Position numbers and translations under genes: made by a program. A DNA stretch of 64,000 nucleotides, taken from NCBI RefSeq assembly GCF_900626285.1, contig NZ_LR131147.1:1074610-1138609 (forward strand), given 5' to 3'. Each line of letters begins with the position of its first letter. Within the stretch, counting starts at the first letter, position 1. This DNA comes from Intestinimonas massiliensis (ex Afouda et al. 2020) (lineage in GTDB: Bacteria; Bacillota; Clostridia; Oscillospirales; Oscillospiraceae). Under the pieces are notes generated by a model, which was not told the origin of the DNA, ran no database searches, and was given only the letters and a program-made list of their open reading frames with translations. Below are positions 25,247-34,574 of this stretch, piece after piece.

Positions 25247-28200
25247 ATGAAGAAGCGGATTGCAGGGGCATTCCTCGCCCTTGTAATGATTTTGTCACTT
25301 CTGCCCGTCAGCGCGCTTGCTGTGGATGGGGAACGGACTGCCATTCCCACAGAACGCATGAGCACGCAGACCGTGAACGGTGTGACCGCTCAGGTCAAGG
25401 ACGGAGCGGTAGACTACACGGTAAGCAGGAGCGACACCAGTGACTGGGCCCAGGATTCCGGCGTGGGCAGCGTACAGACGTACACCTACGTGGGGCTGTA
25501 CATCACTGCCCCGAAAGGTGCCGTCTCCCTCAAGTTCAACGACGAGGGCAACCCGGACGCCATGAAGGTCCCCGATGAAGGCTCCTTTACCGGCGGCAAG
25601 TTCCAGCAGTGGTTCCCCATCGCCTACGAAAAGGGCGGCGACTACGGTCTGTTTTACGGCGGCCGTGCGTATGAGATGCTTCTTGACTGGTACGACGGGG
25701 ATAACCAGCTGATCTCCAGCGAATACGTAAACGTCACCCGCAGCCTGGCCGACGGTCTGGCCGTGGCTCAGGTGGGAGATTACACCTACGAGACCCTGGC
25801 CGACGCAGTGGACGCGGCTCAGGACAATGATACCGTGGAGCTTCTGAAAACAACGGAAGGTTCCGGCGTAAAGGTCCTGGGCAACGGCAGACACATTACC
25901 ATTGATCTGAACGGGTTTACGTATACCGTCAAGGATCCCACCGTGGGCTCCTCCGGAACCGAGACCAACGCCTTCCAGCTGCTGAAAGGCACGGACGTGA
26001 CCTTTAAGAACGGCACCATCAAGCCGGGCACCGCGTCCGCCAAAATCCTGTTCCAGAACTACTGCAATCTGACCCTGGACAATGTGACCGTGGACTGCAG
26101 CGGTATGCCCACCTGCCAGTACGCCTGCAGCAACAACTGCGGCGACGTCCTGATCAAGGACAGCACCATCCTCGCAGCGCCCGGACAGAATGCCTTTGAC
26201 CTCTACTACTGGCCTAACGGTGGCTATGGTGAGGGTGTATCTGTCACCGTGGAGGGGGACAGCCAGATCTCCGGCAACATCGAATACGGCAGCGACGGCT
26301 CGGCCACCGGAAAGGCGGAGATCGCGGACAAGGCTGTCCTCACCATTAAGGGCGGCACCTTTACCGGCGCGATTTCTACTTATAACCTGGGGACATCCGT
26401 TGAACCGAACATCACCGTCACCGGCGGCAGCTTCAGCACCGACATCAGCGCCTATGTGCCCGCTGGCATGGAGATGGTGGCAAACGGCGACGGCTCCTTC
26501 GGCGTGCAGATCGACACTGATATGGCGGCGGCCTCCGTTGGCGGCGTGGGCTACACCACCCTGAGCGACGCCATAGACGCCGCCGGTACCGGCGACACCG
26601 TTACCCTTCTGAAGGATCTGTCTCTGGATAGCACTCTTACCCTGAACAAAGCCATCACCCTCACCGCCGCTGACGGTGTTACCGTCACCGCCTATGACGG
26701 GGGTGAGTCTTTCGTCCTCTCCAACGGCGCCGCCCTGGACGGCCTGACCCTCAATCTGGGCGTCAAGGCCATGAACCAGATGATCCTGATGCAGAGCAAC
26801 AGCACTGTGCGCAACTGTACCATTACCGGTCAGTATCAGCTGGGTGACGGCGAGACCAGCCGCGCCATCGTGGGACAGGCTGGCGCTACCGGCCTGACCA
26901 TCACCGGCAACACCTTCCGGAATCTGCGCCAGCCCGCCTACATCAATGACTGCACCGGCACAATTTCTGGCAACTATGTGAATGTCACCCGTGGCTGGGT
27001 CATCTGCGGCAATTCCGATATGACCATCACCGGCAACACCTTTGGGGAGAACGCGGTGGATATCGCCATCATCCCCAACGGCGGTACCAACAACTACACC
27101 GGTAAGACCATCTCTCTCAGCACCGCCAACAGCGGCGCCAACGTACAGAACCAGCCCGCCCTGGCTGAGGCTGAGGGCGGCGTTCTGGTGGTGGGCCGCT
27201 CCGAGGGCTACACGCTGGACAAGGCCTTTGCCGAGGCCAAGAGCGGCGATACCGTAAAGCTGGAGGCCCCTGTGACCTCCGCCACGGCCATCACCGTACC
27301 CGCCGGGGTCACTCTGGACGGCAACGGCAAGACCATTACCTGCACCGCTGCCATCGCCAACGGCGCCTTCCTGAACGCCGGCGGCAGCAATGTCACCATC
27401 CGGAACGTAACCGTCAACACCGACGGCAATGTGAAGCACGGCGTGCAGTTCTACTGCGTAGAGGGCGGCAAGCTCAGCGGTGTCACCGTCAACGGCGGCA
27501 GCTATGCCTCCGTTATCATCAACGGTTCCACCAACATCACGCTGGAAAACTGCACCCTGAACCCCGATGACGGCTCCTACGCCAATGTGGAGTACGGCAT
27601 GGGCAGCGGCGTGACCACCATTCCCTCCGTGACGGTGAGCAACGTCACCGGTGACAGCGGCAAGGCCCTCCTCTATACGGACCAGGACACGCTGGACCGC
27701 ATCAAGGATGTTCTGGGCGGCGGCTCCGACAATCAGGACGCCATTGACAAGGTAAAGGACAGCGTCACCAACACCGGAAGCAGCAGTGTGACCATCGACC
27801 TGCCCGGCAGCGGCGATATTACTGTGGATCCCCCCTACCAGGGCGGCGGCGGCAGTGTCACCACCTACTCCGTCACCGTGGAGAGCGTCTCCAACGGCAC
27901 CGTGGCCGTCTCCTCCAAGAGCGCCTCCAAAAACAGCACCGTCACCATCACTGTTACTCCCGCCAGCGGCTATGCGCTGAGCACCCTAACCGTCACTGAC
28001 AAGGACGGCAAGGCTGTGGAGCTGACCAAGGTGAACGATACCAAGTACACCTTCAAGATGCCTGCCTCCAAGGTCACTGTGAAGGCCGTCTTTGCCAAGA
28101 CCAGCACCCTGCCCTTCACCGACGTGGCCGCCGATGCCTGGTACTATGACGCCGTGACCTACGTGTATGAGCAGGGCATGATGACCGGCACCAACGACGG

Positions 28201-28648
28201 CACCACCTTCAGCCCCGCCATGAACCTGACCCGGGGCATGATGGCCCAGGTGCTGTACAACCTGGAGAAGGGCACCGCCGGTACCGCCGGCACCTTCACT
28301 GACGTGGCCGCCGATGCCTGGTACGCCGACGCGGTGAACTGGGCCGCCGCCAACGGCATCGTGGGCGGCTACGGCAACGGTACCTTCGGCCCCGAGGATT
28401 CCATCACCCGGGAGCAGATGGCCGTCCTGCTGTACAACTACGCCAAGTTCAAGGGCAGCGACATGACTGCCTCCGCCGACCTGTCCGCCTTCTCCGACGG
28501 CAGCCAGGTGTCCGGCTGGGCGGAGTACGCCATGAGGTGGGCTGTGGCCAAGGGCCTGATCCAGGGCTCCAACAACAGCCTGAATCCTCTGGGCACCGCC
28601 AGCCGCGCTGAGGTGGCCCAGGTCCTGATGAACTGCTTCAAAAAATAA
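25247..28648 (+). CDS. Secreted beta-helix surface protein with three SLH domains
   Basis: 1133 residues. A signal peptide (residues 1 to about 24, ending SALAVDGE) is followed by a long region of right-handed beta-helix-like repeats (about 190-830, with recurring TLTLDNVTV/GGTF/TVNGGSY strands). An InlB/Flg_new-type repeat lies at about 870-945 and three SLH domains at 955-1133 (FTDVAADAWYYDAV and repeats). SLH domains bind the pyruvylated cell-wall polymer. AGGAGG selects the ATG at 25247. A role in adhesion or glycan binding is plausible but not shown. Confidence 0.85.
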   Translation: MKKRIAGAFLALVMILSLLPVSALAVDGERTAIPTERMSTQTVNGVTAQVKDGAVDYTVSRSDTSDWAQDSGVGSVQTYTYVGLYITAPKGAVSLKFNDEGNPDAMKVPDEGSFTGGKFQQWFPIAYEKGGDYGLFYGGRAYEMLLDWYDGDNQLISSEYVNVTRSLADGLAVAQVGDYTYETLADAVDAAQDNDTVELLKTTEGSGVKVLGNGRHITIDLNGFTYTVKDPTVGSSGTETNAFQLLKGTDVTFKNGTIKPGTASAKILFQNYCNLTLDNVTVDCSGMPTCQYACSNNCGDVLIKDSTILAAPGQNAFDLYYWPNGGYGEGVSVTVEGDSQISGNIEYGSDGSATGKAEIADKAVLTIKGGTFTGAISTYNLGTSVEPNITVTGGSFSTDISAYVPAGMEMVANGDGSFGVQIDTDMAAASVGGVGYTTLSDAIDAAGTGDTVTLLKDLSLDSTLTLNKAITLTAADGVTVTAYDGGESFVLSNGAALDGLTLNLGVKAMNQMILMQSNSTVRNCTITGQYQLGDGETSRAIVGQAGATGLTITGNTFRNLRQPAYINDCTGTISGNYVNVTRGWVICGNSDMTITGNTFGENAVDIAIIPNGGTNNYTGKTISLSTANSGANVQNQPALAEAEGGVLVVGRSEGYTLDKAFAEAKSGDTVKLEAPVTSATAITVPAGVTLDGNGKTITCTAAIANGAFLNAGGSNVTIRNVTVNTDGNVKHGVQFYCVEGGKLSGVTVNGGSYASVIINGSTNITLENCTLNPDDGSYANVEYGMGSGVTTIPSVTVSNVTGDSGKALLYTDQDTLDRIKDVLGGGSDNQDAIDKVKDSVTNTGSSSVTIDLPGSGDITVDPPYQGGGGSVTTYSVTVESVSNGTVAVSSKSASKNSTVTITVTPASGYALSTLTVTDKDGKAVELTKVNDTKYTFKMPASKVTVKAVFAKTSTLPFTDVAADAWYYDAVTYVYEQGMMTGTNDGTTFSPAMNLTRGMMAQVLYNLEKGTAGTAGTFTDVAADAWYADAVNWAAANGIVGGYGNGTFGPEDSITREQMAVLLYNYAKFKGSDMTASADLSAFSDGSQVSGWAEYAMRWAVAKGLIQGSNNSLNPLGTASRAEVAQVLMNCFKK

Positions 28649-28800
28649 GTAAGTCCCTCTCCGCAGTCAGGACCCCCGGCTAAGCCGGGGGCTTGAGTAA
28701 GCCCTAGAAGGGCACAATACGGACAACGCCCCTAAAGGGGCCGCGAATGGGTCGGCCAACTGCATTGCTGACTCATGGCCGGCCCCTGAAGGGGCTATTT

Positions 28801-29277
28801 TTATGCCTTGGGATTCTTGCTACCCGTAAACGGGTCGATAAATTCCTTGATGCTGATCTGGTCTGCAATCCGGTCCTCCTCTAATTGATGCCGGATGTAC
28901 TCCTGTATCTGCTTCTTATTGCGCCCCACTGTATCCACATAATACCCTCTTGCCCAGAAATGCCGGTCTCCGTACTTGTATTTTAAATTCGCATGCCGGT
29001 CGAATATCATGAGACTGCTTTTCCCTTTGAGATACCCCATGATTTGTGATACACTGTACCTGGGCGGTATGCTGATTAGCATGTGAATATGATCCGGACA
29101 CGCTTCTGCTTCTATAATTTCCACACCTTTTTGCTCACACAATTTCCGCAGAATTTGTCCGATATCCTTCTTGATTTGTCCATATATCGCTAGCCGTCTA
29201 TATTTGGGCGCGAATACGATATGGTATTGACATCTCCATGTCGTATGTTGCAAACTCCCTATATCTTTTTCTTTCAT
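28801..29277 (-). CDS. tnpA: IS200/IS605-type transposase TnpA
   Basis: 158-residue Y1 HUH single-strand transposase. The metal-binding HUH is DHIHML (residues 62-67) and the catalytic Tyr lies in RGYYVDTVGRN near residue 112. Length and motifs are intact, so it may be active. Its ribosome site (GGAGG at 29287-29291 on the minus strand) lies in a long hairpin, see 29279-29349. Confidence 0.92.
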   Translation of the reverse strand: MKEKDIGSLQHTTWRCQYHIVFAPKYRRLAIYGQIKKDIGQILRKLCEQKGVEIIEAEACPDHIHMLISIPPRYSVSQIMGYLKGKSSLMIFDRHANLKYKYGDRHFWARGYYVDTVGRNKKQIQEYIRHQLEEDRIADQISIKEFIDPFTGSKNPKA

Positions 29278-29278
29278 C

Positions 29279-29349
29279 GAAAAAACCTCCTGGTTCTTTG
29301 GTGTTGCAGTTGGCCGACCGCAACTTCCATTCTACCAGAAGGTTTTTTC
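29279..29349 (-). promoter_or_regulatory. Hairpin sequestering the tnpA ribosome site
   Basis: In the transcript, ACCAGAAGGTTTTTTC-complement sequence (29334-29349) can pair over 16 bp with one mismatch with the segment containing the tnpA Shine-Dalgarno (29279-29294). Translation repression by a leader stem is known for IS200. Confidence 0.6.
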
Positions 29350-29420
29350 ACTATATAATTCTTTTTACTCTCCCCAGCATAGCTGGGGGTTGTCGTTGCG
29401 CTGAAGCGGTAACAAAGCAA

Positions 29421-29461
29421 AAGCGGCGTCCCGCACTCAGGTGCGGGACGCCGCTTCTTTT
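29421..29461. terminator. Bidirectional terminator after gatB
   Basis: A perfect 16-bp stem (29421-29436 with 29441-29456), TCAG loop and CTTTTT tail on the plus strand. It serves gatB on the minus strand. Confidence 0.8.
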
Positions 29462-29468
29462 TATGTCT

Positions 29469-30899
29469 TTATTCTGCGGTCTGCTCCAGCCGCTCCCGGA
29501 GCACCTGGTTCACCACCGCCGGGGCCGCCTGGCCCTTCAGCTGGCGCATGACCTGTCCCACCAGGAAGCCGAAGGCCTTCTCCTTGCCGGACTTGAAGTC
29601 GGCCACGGATTTTTCGTTGGCGGCCAGCACCTGGTCCACCACCGATTGCACCAGTCCGGCGTCGGACACCTGCTCCAGGCCGTGCTCCTTCACATAGGCG
29701 TCCACGTCGCCGTCGGTCTCAAAGACAGCCTCAAAGACTTTGACGGCGGTGTTCCGGTTGACCTTGCCCTCCTTCACCAGGGCGATGAGCCTGGCCAGAG
29801 TGGGGGGCGTCAGGGCCATGTCCTTGGCCTCCATGCCGTGGGCGGACAGCTGGCCCAGCACCTCGCCCATGATCCAGTTGGCCCCCTGCTTGGGGTCGGC
29901 TCCCAGGTCCACCAGTGCCTCAAAGAAGTCGGCCAGCGCCTTCTGGGAGGTGATCATCTGGGCGTCGTAGGTGGGCAGGCCCCAGTCCGTCTGATAGCGG
30001 GCCCGCTTGGATTCGGCCAGCTCGGGCAGGGAATCTTTCAGGTGATCCAGGTATTCCTGGCTCAGCTCCACCGGGGGCAGGTCCGGGTCGGGAAAATAGC
30101 GGTAGTCCTGGGCGTTCTCCTTGGAACGCATGGCGTAGGTGGCGTCCTTGTTCTCGTCCCACCGGCGGGTCTCCTGCACCACCCGCTTGCCCTCCTCCAG
30201 CAGCTCGATCTGCCGCCTGGCCTCATAGACGATGGCCCGGGAGATGGCCTTGAAGGAGTTCAGGTTCTTCATCTCGGTTCGGGTTCCGAATTCGGCGGAG
30301 CCCGCCGGACGCACCGACAGGTTCACGTCGCACCGGAGGGAGCCCTCCTGCATCTTGCAGTCGGACACGCCCAGGTACTGCAGGGTCTCCTTCAGCTTCT
30401 CCAGGTAGGCGATGACCTCCTCGGCGGAGCGGAAGTCGGGCTCGGTGACGATCTCGATGAGGGGCACGCCGCAGCGGTTGTAGTCCGCCATGGTTTGGTC
30501 CAGCCAGGGGTCGTGGACCAGCTTGCCCGCGTCCTCCTCCATGTGCAGCTCGTGGATGCGGATGGTCTTGCCGTTCCCGATGTCCACCGCCCCGTCCCGG
30601 GCGATGGGCAGGTAGAGCTGGGAGATCTGGTAAGCCTTGGGCAGGTCGGGATAGAAGTAGTTCTTCCGGTCGAACCGGCTGACCGGAGTGATGGCGCAGT
30701 TGAGGGCCAGGCCCGCCGTGGCCGCCAGCTCCACCACCTTCTCATTGAGCACCGGCAGGGTGCCGGGCATGCCCATGCACACCGGGCAGCAGTGGGTGTT
30801 GGGGGCGCCGCCGAATTCGGTGGTGCAGGAGCAGAAGATCTTGGTCTTGGTGGCCAGCTCCACATGGGTCTCCAGGCCGATGACAGTTTCCCAGGTCAT
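29469..30899 (-). CDS. gatB: Asp-tRNA(Asn)/Glu-tRNA(Gln) amidotransferase subunit B
   Basis: 476 residues, full length. The cradle domain starts WETVIGLETHVELATKTKIFC and has the Cys-containing zinc motif FCSCTTEFGG...TNTHC-type region. The C-terminal YqeY-like tail contains NWIMGEVLGQL. The ATG overlaps the gatA stop (ATGA). It works with GatA and GatC to amidate mischarged tRNA. Confidence 0.95.
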   Translation of the reverse strand: MTWETVIGLETHVELATKTKIFCSCTTEFGGAPNTHCCPVCMGMPGTLPVLNEKVVELAATAGLALNCAITPVSRFDRKNYFYPDLPKAYQISQLYLPIARDGAVDIGNGKTIRIHELHMEEDAGKLVHDPWLDQTMADYNRCGVPLIEIVTEPDFRSAEEVIAYLEKLKETLQYLGVSDCKMQEGSLRCDVNLSVRPAGSAEFGTRTEMKNLNSFKAISRAIVYEARRQIELLEEGKRVVQETRRWDENKDATYAMRSKENAQDYRYFPDPDLPPVELSQEYLDHLKDSLPELAESKRARYQTDWGLPTYDAQMITSQKALADFFEALVDLGADPKQGANWIMGEVLGQLSAHGMEAKDMALTPPTLARLIALVKEGKVNRNTAVKVFEAVFETDGDVDAYVKEHGLEQVSDAGLVQSVVDQVLAANEKSVADFKSGKEKAFGFLVGQVMRQLKGQAAPAVVNQVLRERLEQTAE

Positions 30900-32338
30900 T
30901 GCTCATCCCCTCCTTTCGGGCTCTGGCGGTGATAGTCGGTATCCAGCTGGAAACCGTAGGCGGCGTCCAGCACGGCGGCGTCCCCCAGGGCGGGGCCGAT
31001 GAGCTGGGCCCCGATGGGCATGCCCTTGGCGTCAAAGCCGCAGGGCATGGACAGGCCGGGCAGCCCCGCCAGGTTCACCGACACGGTGTAGATGTCGCTG
31101 AGGTACATCTTCAGCGGATCACTGAGGCTCTCCCCCAGCCTGGGGGCGGTGGTGGGAGCCACCGGGGTGAGCAGCAGGTCGTATTTGGTAAAGGCCTGGT
31201 CAAAGGCGGCCTTGATCACCGCCTTGGTCTGGAGGGCCTTTTTATAGTAGGCGTCGTAATAGCCGGAGGACAGCACAAAGGTGCCCAGCAGGATGCGCCG
31301 CTTCACCTCAGTGCCGAAGCCCTGGGTGCGGGTTTTGGTGTACAGCTCCCCCAGGTCCTCGTAGTCCTGGGCCCGCCAGCCGTACTTCACACCGTCGAAC
31401 CGGGACAGGTTGGAGGAGGCCTCGGCGCAGGCGATGATATAGTAGGCGGGCACCACGTACTCCATGACCGGGAGGGAGAACTCCTCCACCGTGGCTCCCC
31501 GGGCCTTCAGCACCTGGGCGGCGGCCAGCACGGCGGAGCGCACCTCGCTGTCCAGGCCCTCGCCGAAGCAGTCGGCGGGCAGACCGATCTTCTTGCCCCG
31601 CAGGTCGCCGGTGAGGGAGGCCAGCAGGCCTCCGGCGGGGGCGTCCAGGCTGGTGGAGTCCCGGAAGTCCTTCCCCATCATCACGTCCAGCACCGCCGCG
31701 CAGTCGGCGGCGGACCGGGCGATGGGACCCATCTGGTCCAGGGAGGAGGCGTAGGCGATAAGGCCGTACCGGGACACGGTGCCGTAGGTGGGCTTCATGC
31801 CGGTGACCCCGCAGTAGGCGGCGGGCTGGCGGATGGAGCCGCCGGTGTCCGAGCCGATGGCGTACCACACCTCACCGGCAGCCACCGCCGCCGCGGCGCC
31901 GCCGGAGGAGCCGCCGGGGGCACGGGTCAGGTCCCAGGGGTTTTTCACCGCGCCGAAGCAGGAGGTCTCGGAGGTGGAGCCCATGGCGAACTCGTCCATG
32001 TTCAGCTTGCCCAGGCTCACCGCCCCGGCGGCGCTCAGCCGCTCCACCACCGTGGCGTCGTAGCAGGGGGTAAAATCCCCCAGAATCCTGGAGGCGCAGG
32101 TGGTGCGCACCCCCTTGGTGCAGATGTTGTCCTTGTAGGCCATGGGCACTCCCGCCAGCGGGGAGGCAGACAGCTCCGCCGCCGGGAAAGCGGGTCCGTC
32201 CACGGTGACAAAGGCGTTGTTGCCCGGCTGGGCAACGTGGATGCGGGCGAGGGCAGCTTCCACGGCTTCCTGCCGGGTCACCTCGCCGGAGCGGAGTTTT
32301 TCCCCCAGCTCCAGGGCGGTCAGTTCATACAGTTCCAT
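30896..32338 (-). CDS. gatA: Asp-tRNA(Asn)/Glu-tRNA(Gln) amidotransferase subunit A
   Basis: 480-residue amidase that releases ammonia from glutamine. The Ser-cisSer-Lys triad is visible in MAYKDNICTKG (Lys), GGSSGGAAAAVA and GSDTGGSIRQPA. I chose the ATG at 32338, with AGGTGAGGG upstream, over a GTG three codons earlier. gatC ends 10 bp before. Confidence 0.95.
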   Translation of the reverse strand: MELYELTALELGEKLRSGEVTRQEAVEAALARIHVAQPGNNAFVTVDGPAFPAAELSASPLAGVPMAYKDNICTKGVRTTCASRILGDFTPCYDATVVERLSAAGAVSLGKLNMDEFAMGSTSETSCFGAVKNPWDLTRAPGGSSGGAAAAVAAGEVWYAIGSDTGGSIRQPAAYCGVTGMKPTYGTVSRYGLIAYASSLDQMGPIARSAADCAAVLDVMMGKDFRDSTSLDAPAGGLLASLTGDLRGKKIGLPADCFGEGLDSEVRSAVLAAAQVLKARGATVEEFSLPVMEYVVPAYYIIACAEASSNLSRFDGVKYGWRAQDYEDLGELYTKTRTQGFGTEVKRRILLGTFVLSSGYYDAYYKKALQTKAVIKAAFDQAFTKYDLLLTPVAPTTAPRLGESLSDPLKMYLSDIYTVSVNLAGLPGLSMPCGFDAKGMPIGAQLIGPALGDAAVLDAAYGFQLDTDYHRQSPKGGDEQ

Positions 32339-32348
32339 TTCCCTCACC

Positions 32349-32636
32349 TCACTCCACCGTCTTGGGCACCAGGAAGGCCCCGTCCTTCACCGCCGGGCCG
32401 TTGGCCAGCAGTTCCTCCCGGTCCCCGGAGGGCACCACTTCATCAGGCCGGGTCACATTTTTCAGGGGGAAGATGTGGCTCATGGGCTCTACGGCGGAGG
32501 TGTCCAGGCCGTTGAGTACGTCCATATAGGCCACGATGCCCTCCAACTGGGCGGTCATAGCTGTCTTTTCCTCCTGGGGCAGCTGGAGGCGGGAGAGCTG
32601 GGAGATATAGTCCACCATTTCTTCAGTGATCTTCAT
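32349..32636 (-). CDS. gatC: Asp-tRNA(Asn)/Glu-tRNA(Gln) amidotransferase subunit C
   Basis: 95 residues, standard length, with the YISQLSRLQLPQEEK start and DVLNGLDTSAVEPMSHIFP, the conserved GatC belt segment. AGGAGG at 32642-32647 (minus) overlaps a duplicate aspS stop codon, showing that gatC once followed aspS directly. Confidence 0.94.
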   Translation of the reverse strand: MKITEEMVDYISQLSRLQLPQEEKTAMTAQLEGIVAYMDVLNGLDTSAVEPMSHIFPLKNVTRPDEVVPSGDREELLANGPAVKDGAFLVPKTVE

Positions 32637-32661
32637 CGGTTTTCCTCCTTACGGTTCCAGA

Positions 32662-32926
32662 CGGGTGCGGTCTCTGGGGAACAGGCAGGCCCGGCGGATG
32701 TTGTCCAGCCCGCTTTCCCCACCGGCCATGCCGGCCGGCAGGGGACCCCAAAGCGATTTCATATGCTCGGGGCAAATGAATTGCCCCTGCGCCAAGATTT
32801 TGCCTCCGGCAAAATGCTTGGACGGCGCTTACGCGCCGGGAGCTGTGCGGTCAAACCGTTTTTACGGCTCAAGGCGGGTGCGGTCTCTGGGGAACAGGCA
32901 GGCCCGGCGGATGTTGTCCAGCCCGC
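32662..32926. repeat. Duplicated aspS 3' end with a 0.16-kb insert
   Basis: A 52-bp exact direct repeat (32662-32713 and 32875-32926) encodes the last residues of AspS. The copy nearer gatC still reads RTRLEP-stop in frame with synonymous changes. The segment between (32714-32861) has three small hairpins (GGGGCAA/TTGCCCC, ATTTTGC/GCAAAAT, GGCGC/GCGCC) and looks like a small non-coding repeat element. Confidence 0.85.
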
Positions 32927-34160
32927 ACAGCTGCATGGTCAGCCGCTCCAGGCCGATACCCAGCCCGCCGTGGGGGGGCATGCCGTACTTGTGGATCATG
33001 AGATAGCTCTCAAATTCCGCCGGGTCCATACCCCGGGCCTCCATCTTGGCCACCTGAGCGGCGTAATCGTGGATGCGCTGGCCGCCGGTGGTCACCTCCA
33101 GCCCCCGGAAGAGCAGGTCGAAGGACAGGGTGAATTTGGGGTCGGCGGGGTCGTCCATGGCGTAGAAGGGCCGCTTCTTGCTGGGGTAGTGGGTGACGAA
33201 CACGAAGTCGCTCCCCCACTCCTCCCTGGCGTACCGGCCGATGGCGTGCTCCTCCTCCGGCTCCAGGTCGTAGGGGTCCCGGATCTGGTAGCCGTACTTC
33301 TCCGCCGCCAGCCGCTTGACCTCGTCAAACCGGACGGCGGGGATCTTTTCCACATCGGGCAGCTCCACGCCCAGCAGAGCCAGGTCGGCGGCGTACTCCC
33401 GCCTGAGCAATTCCATCAGGTACCGCAGGAAGCCCTGCTCCATCTCCATCACGTCGGTGAAGGAGTCGATATAGCCCATCTCAAAGTCCAGGGAGGTGTA
33501 CTCGTTCAGGTGGCGCTGGGTGGCGTGCTTCTCCGCCCGGAACACCGGGGCAACCTCGTATACCCGCTCGAACACCCCCACCATGGTCTGCTTGTAGAAC
33601 TGGGGGGATTGGGCCAGGAAGGCCTTCTTGCCAAAATAGTCCAGGCGGAAGATGTTGGCGCCCCCCTCCGCACCGGCGTGGACGATCTTGGGGGTGTGGA
33701 TCTCGGTGAACTCCTGGCTCTGGAGGTAGTCCCGGAAGGCCCGGCAGATGCCCGCCTGGATGCGGAACACCGCCTGCTGGCGGGGCATGCGGAGCACCAC
33801 CGGCCGCAGGCCCAGCTCGGTGTCCAGGTGCAGGTCCAGCTTCCGCTTGGCCAGGGGCACCGGCATGGGGGCCGCCGGACGGGAGAGAACGGTGATCTGC
33901 GCGTCGGCCAGCTCTTTGCCCCCGGGCGCCCGGGGTTCGATGCGCCACATGCCGGAGGCGGTGACAGCGCAGCCCTCCACGGCGCCGTCCAGGTCCGCCT
34001 TGTCGGTACATACGCACTGAACCAGCCCTTTCCGGGTGCGCAGGGTGAGGAAGGTGATGCCGCCCATGTCCCGCAGGGCATGGACCGCGCCGTGCAGTGT
34101 GACGGCCTGGTTATTCCGGCCCCCCACCGCTGTTTGGATTTGTTTTGTCAGGAATACCAT
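32862..34160 (-). CDS. aspS: Aspartate--tRNA(Asp/Asn) ligase, archaeal-type
   Basis: 432 residues. Class II synthetase motifs: motif 2 YEVAPVFRAEKHATQRHLNEYTSLDFEMG and motif 3 GLGIGLERL. The short form without the bacterial insertion domain, together with downstream gatCAB, indicates a non-discriminating enzyme that charges tRNA-Asn with Asp for transamidation. I place the start at the ATG 34160; readings farther upstream run through the T-box terminator. The Shine-Dalgarno sequence is weak (AAAGG). Confidence 0.9.
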   Translation of the reverse strand: MVFLTKQIQTAVGGRNNQAVTLHGAVHALRDMGGITFLTLRTRKGLVQCVCTDKADLDGAVEGCAVTASGMWRIEPRAPGGKELADAQITVLSRPAAPMPVPLAKRKLDLHLDTELGLRPVVLRMPRQQAVFRIQAGICRAFRDYLQSQEFTEIHTPKIVHAGAEGGANIFRLDYFGKKAFLAQSPQFYKQTMVGVFERVYEVAPVFRAEKHATQRHLNEYTSLDFEMGYIDSFTDVMEMEQGFLRYLMELLRREYAADLALLGVELPDVEKIPAVRFDEVKRLAAEKYGYQIRDPYDLEPEEEHAIGRYAREEWGSDFVFVTHYPSKKRPFYAMDDPADPKFTLSFDLLFRGLEVTTGGQRIHDYAAQVAKMEARGMDPAEFESYLMIHKYGMPPHGGLGIGLERLTMQLCGLDNIRRACLFPRDRTRLEP

Positions 34161-34192
34161 ACCGTTCACAACCTTTCTTGGATAAAAAGAAT

Positions 34193-34452
34193 AAAAAAAG
34201 TCCCGAAGCTGCCTTTGTACAGCTTCGGGACGGAAAAACTCCGCGGTACCACCCGTAGGTTGCCCCATCGTCCTTGATGGAGCCGCTTGGCGCCCTTAAC
34301 GCGGGTCACTCGTGCGTCTCTACCCCCTTGCGGGCTCAAGGCGCCGGCTCAAACGTGTTGCGCCATCCCATCCTGCCGGACCGGGCTCTCAGTCGGTGAC
34401 CCGGATTCTCTGGCGGCCCTCACGGGCGGCGATCGTCTTCATTGCCTTTGTT
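34193..34452 (-). ncRNA. T-box leader of aspS-gatCAB
   Basis: On the minus strand the leader carries the AGAGA stem I motif, the T-box sequence GGGTGGTACCGCGG (34254-34241) and a terminator with 12-bp stem (34200-34211 with 34220-34231) and T7. Uncharged tRNA would favour the antiterminator. The likely specifier codon is AAC (34359-34357), for tRNA-Asn. Confidence 0.92.
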
Positions 34453-34458
34453 GTGGGT

Positions 34459-34487
34459 AGTATATGCGTTTTTTTCAAAAATTGCAA
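34459..34487 (-). promoter_or_regulatory. Promoter of aspS-gatCAB
   Basis: On the minus strand TTGCAA (34487-34482), a 17-bp spacer and TATACT (34464-34459), immediately before the T-box leader. Confidence 0.7.
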
Positions 34488-34574
34488 CTGTTATTTTTGA
34501 CAGAATCCATCCGTTGTATCCCGGGCCCGCTTATGGTACAATGTCAAAAAAGTCCAAAACGGAGGTGAGAGATC

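Larger units (their letters stand above)
28673..29389 (-). mobile_element. IS200/IS605-family insertion sequence (tnpA only)
   Basis: One HUH transposase gene flanked by similar GC hairpins: 28673-28691 (CCCCCGGC-TAA-GCCGGGGG) and 29371-29389 (CCCCAGC-ATA-GCTGGGG), the expected subterminal palindromes. A 15-bp inverted repeat (28750-28764 and 29305-29319) and a GCCCCT/AGGGGC stem lie inside. No tnpB/iscB is present. The ends are approximate because this family makes no target duplication. Confidence 0.75.
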
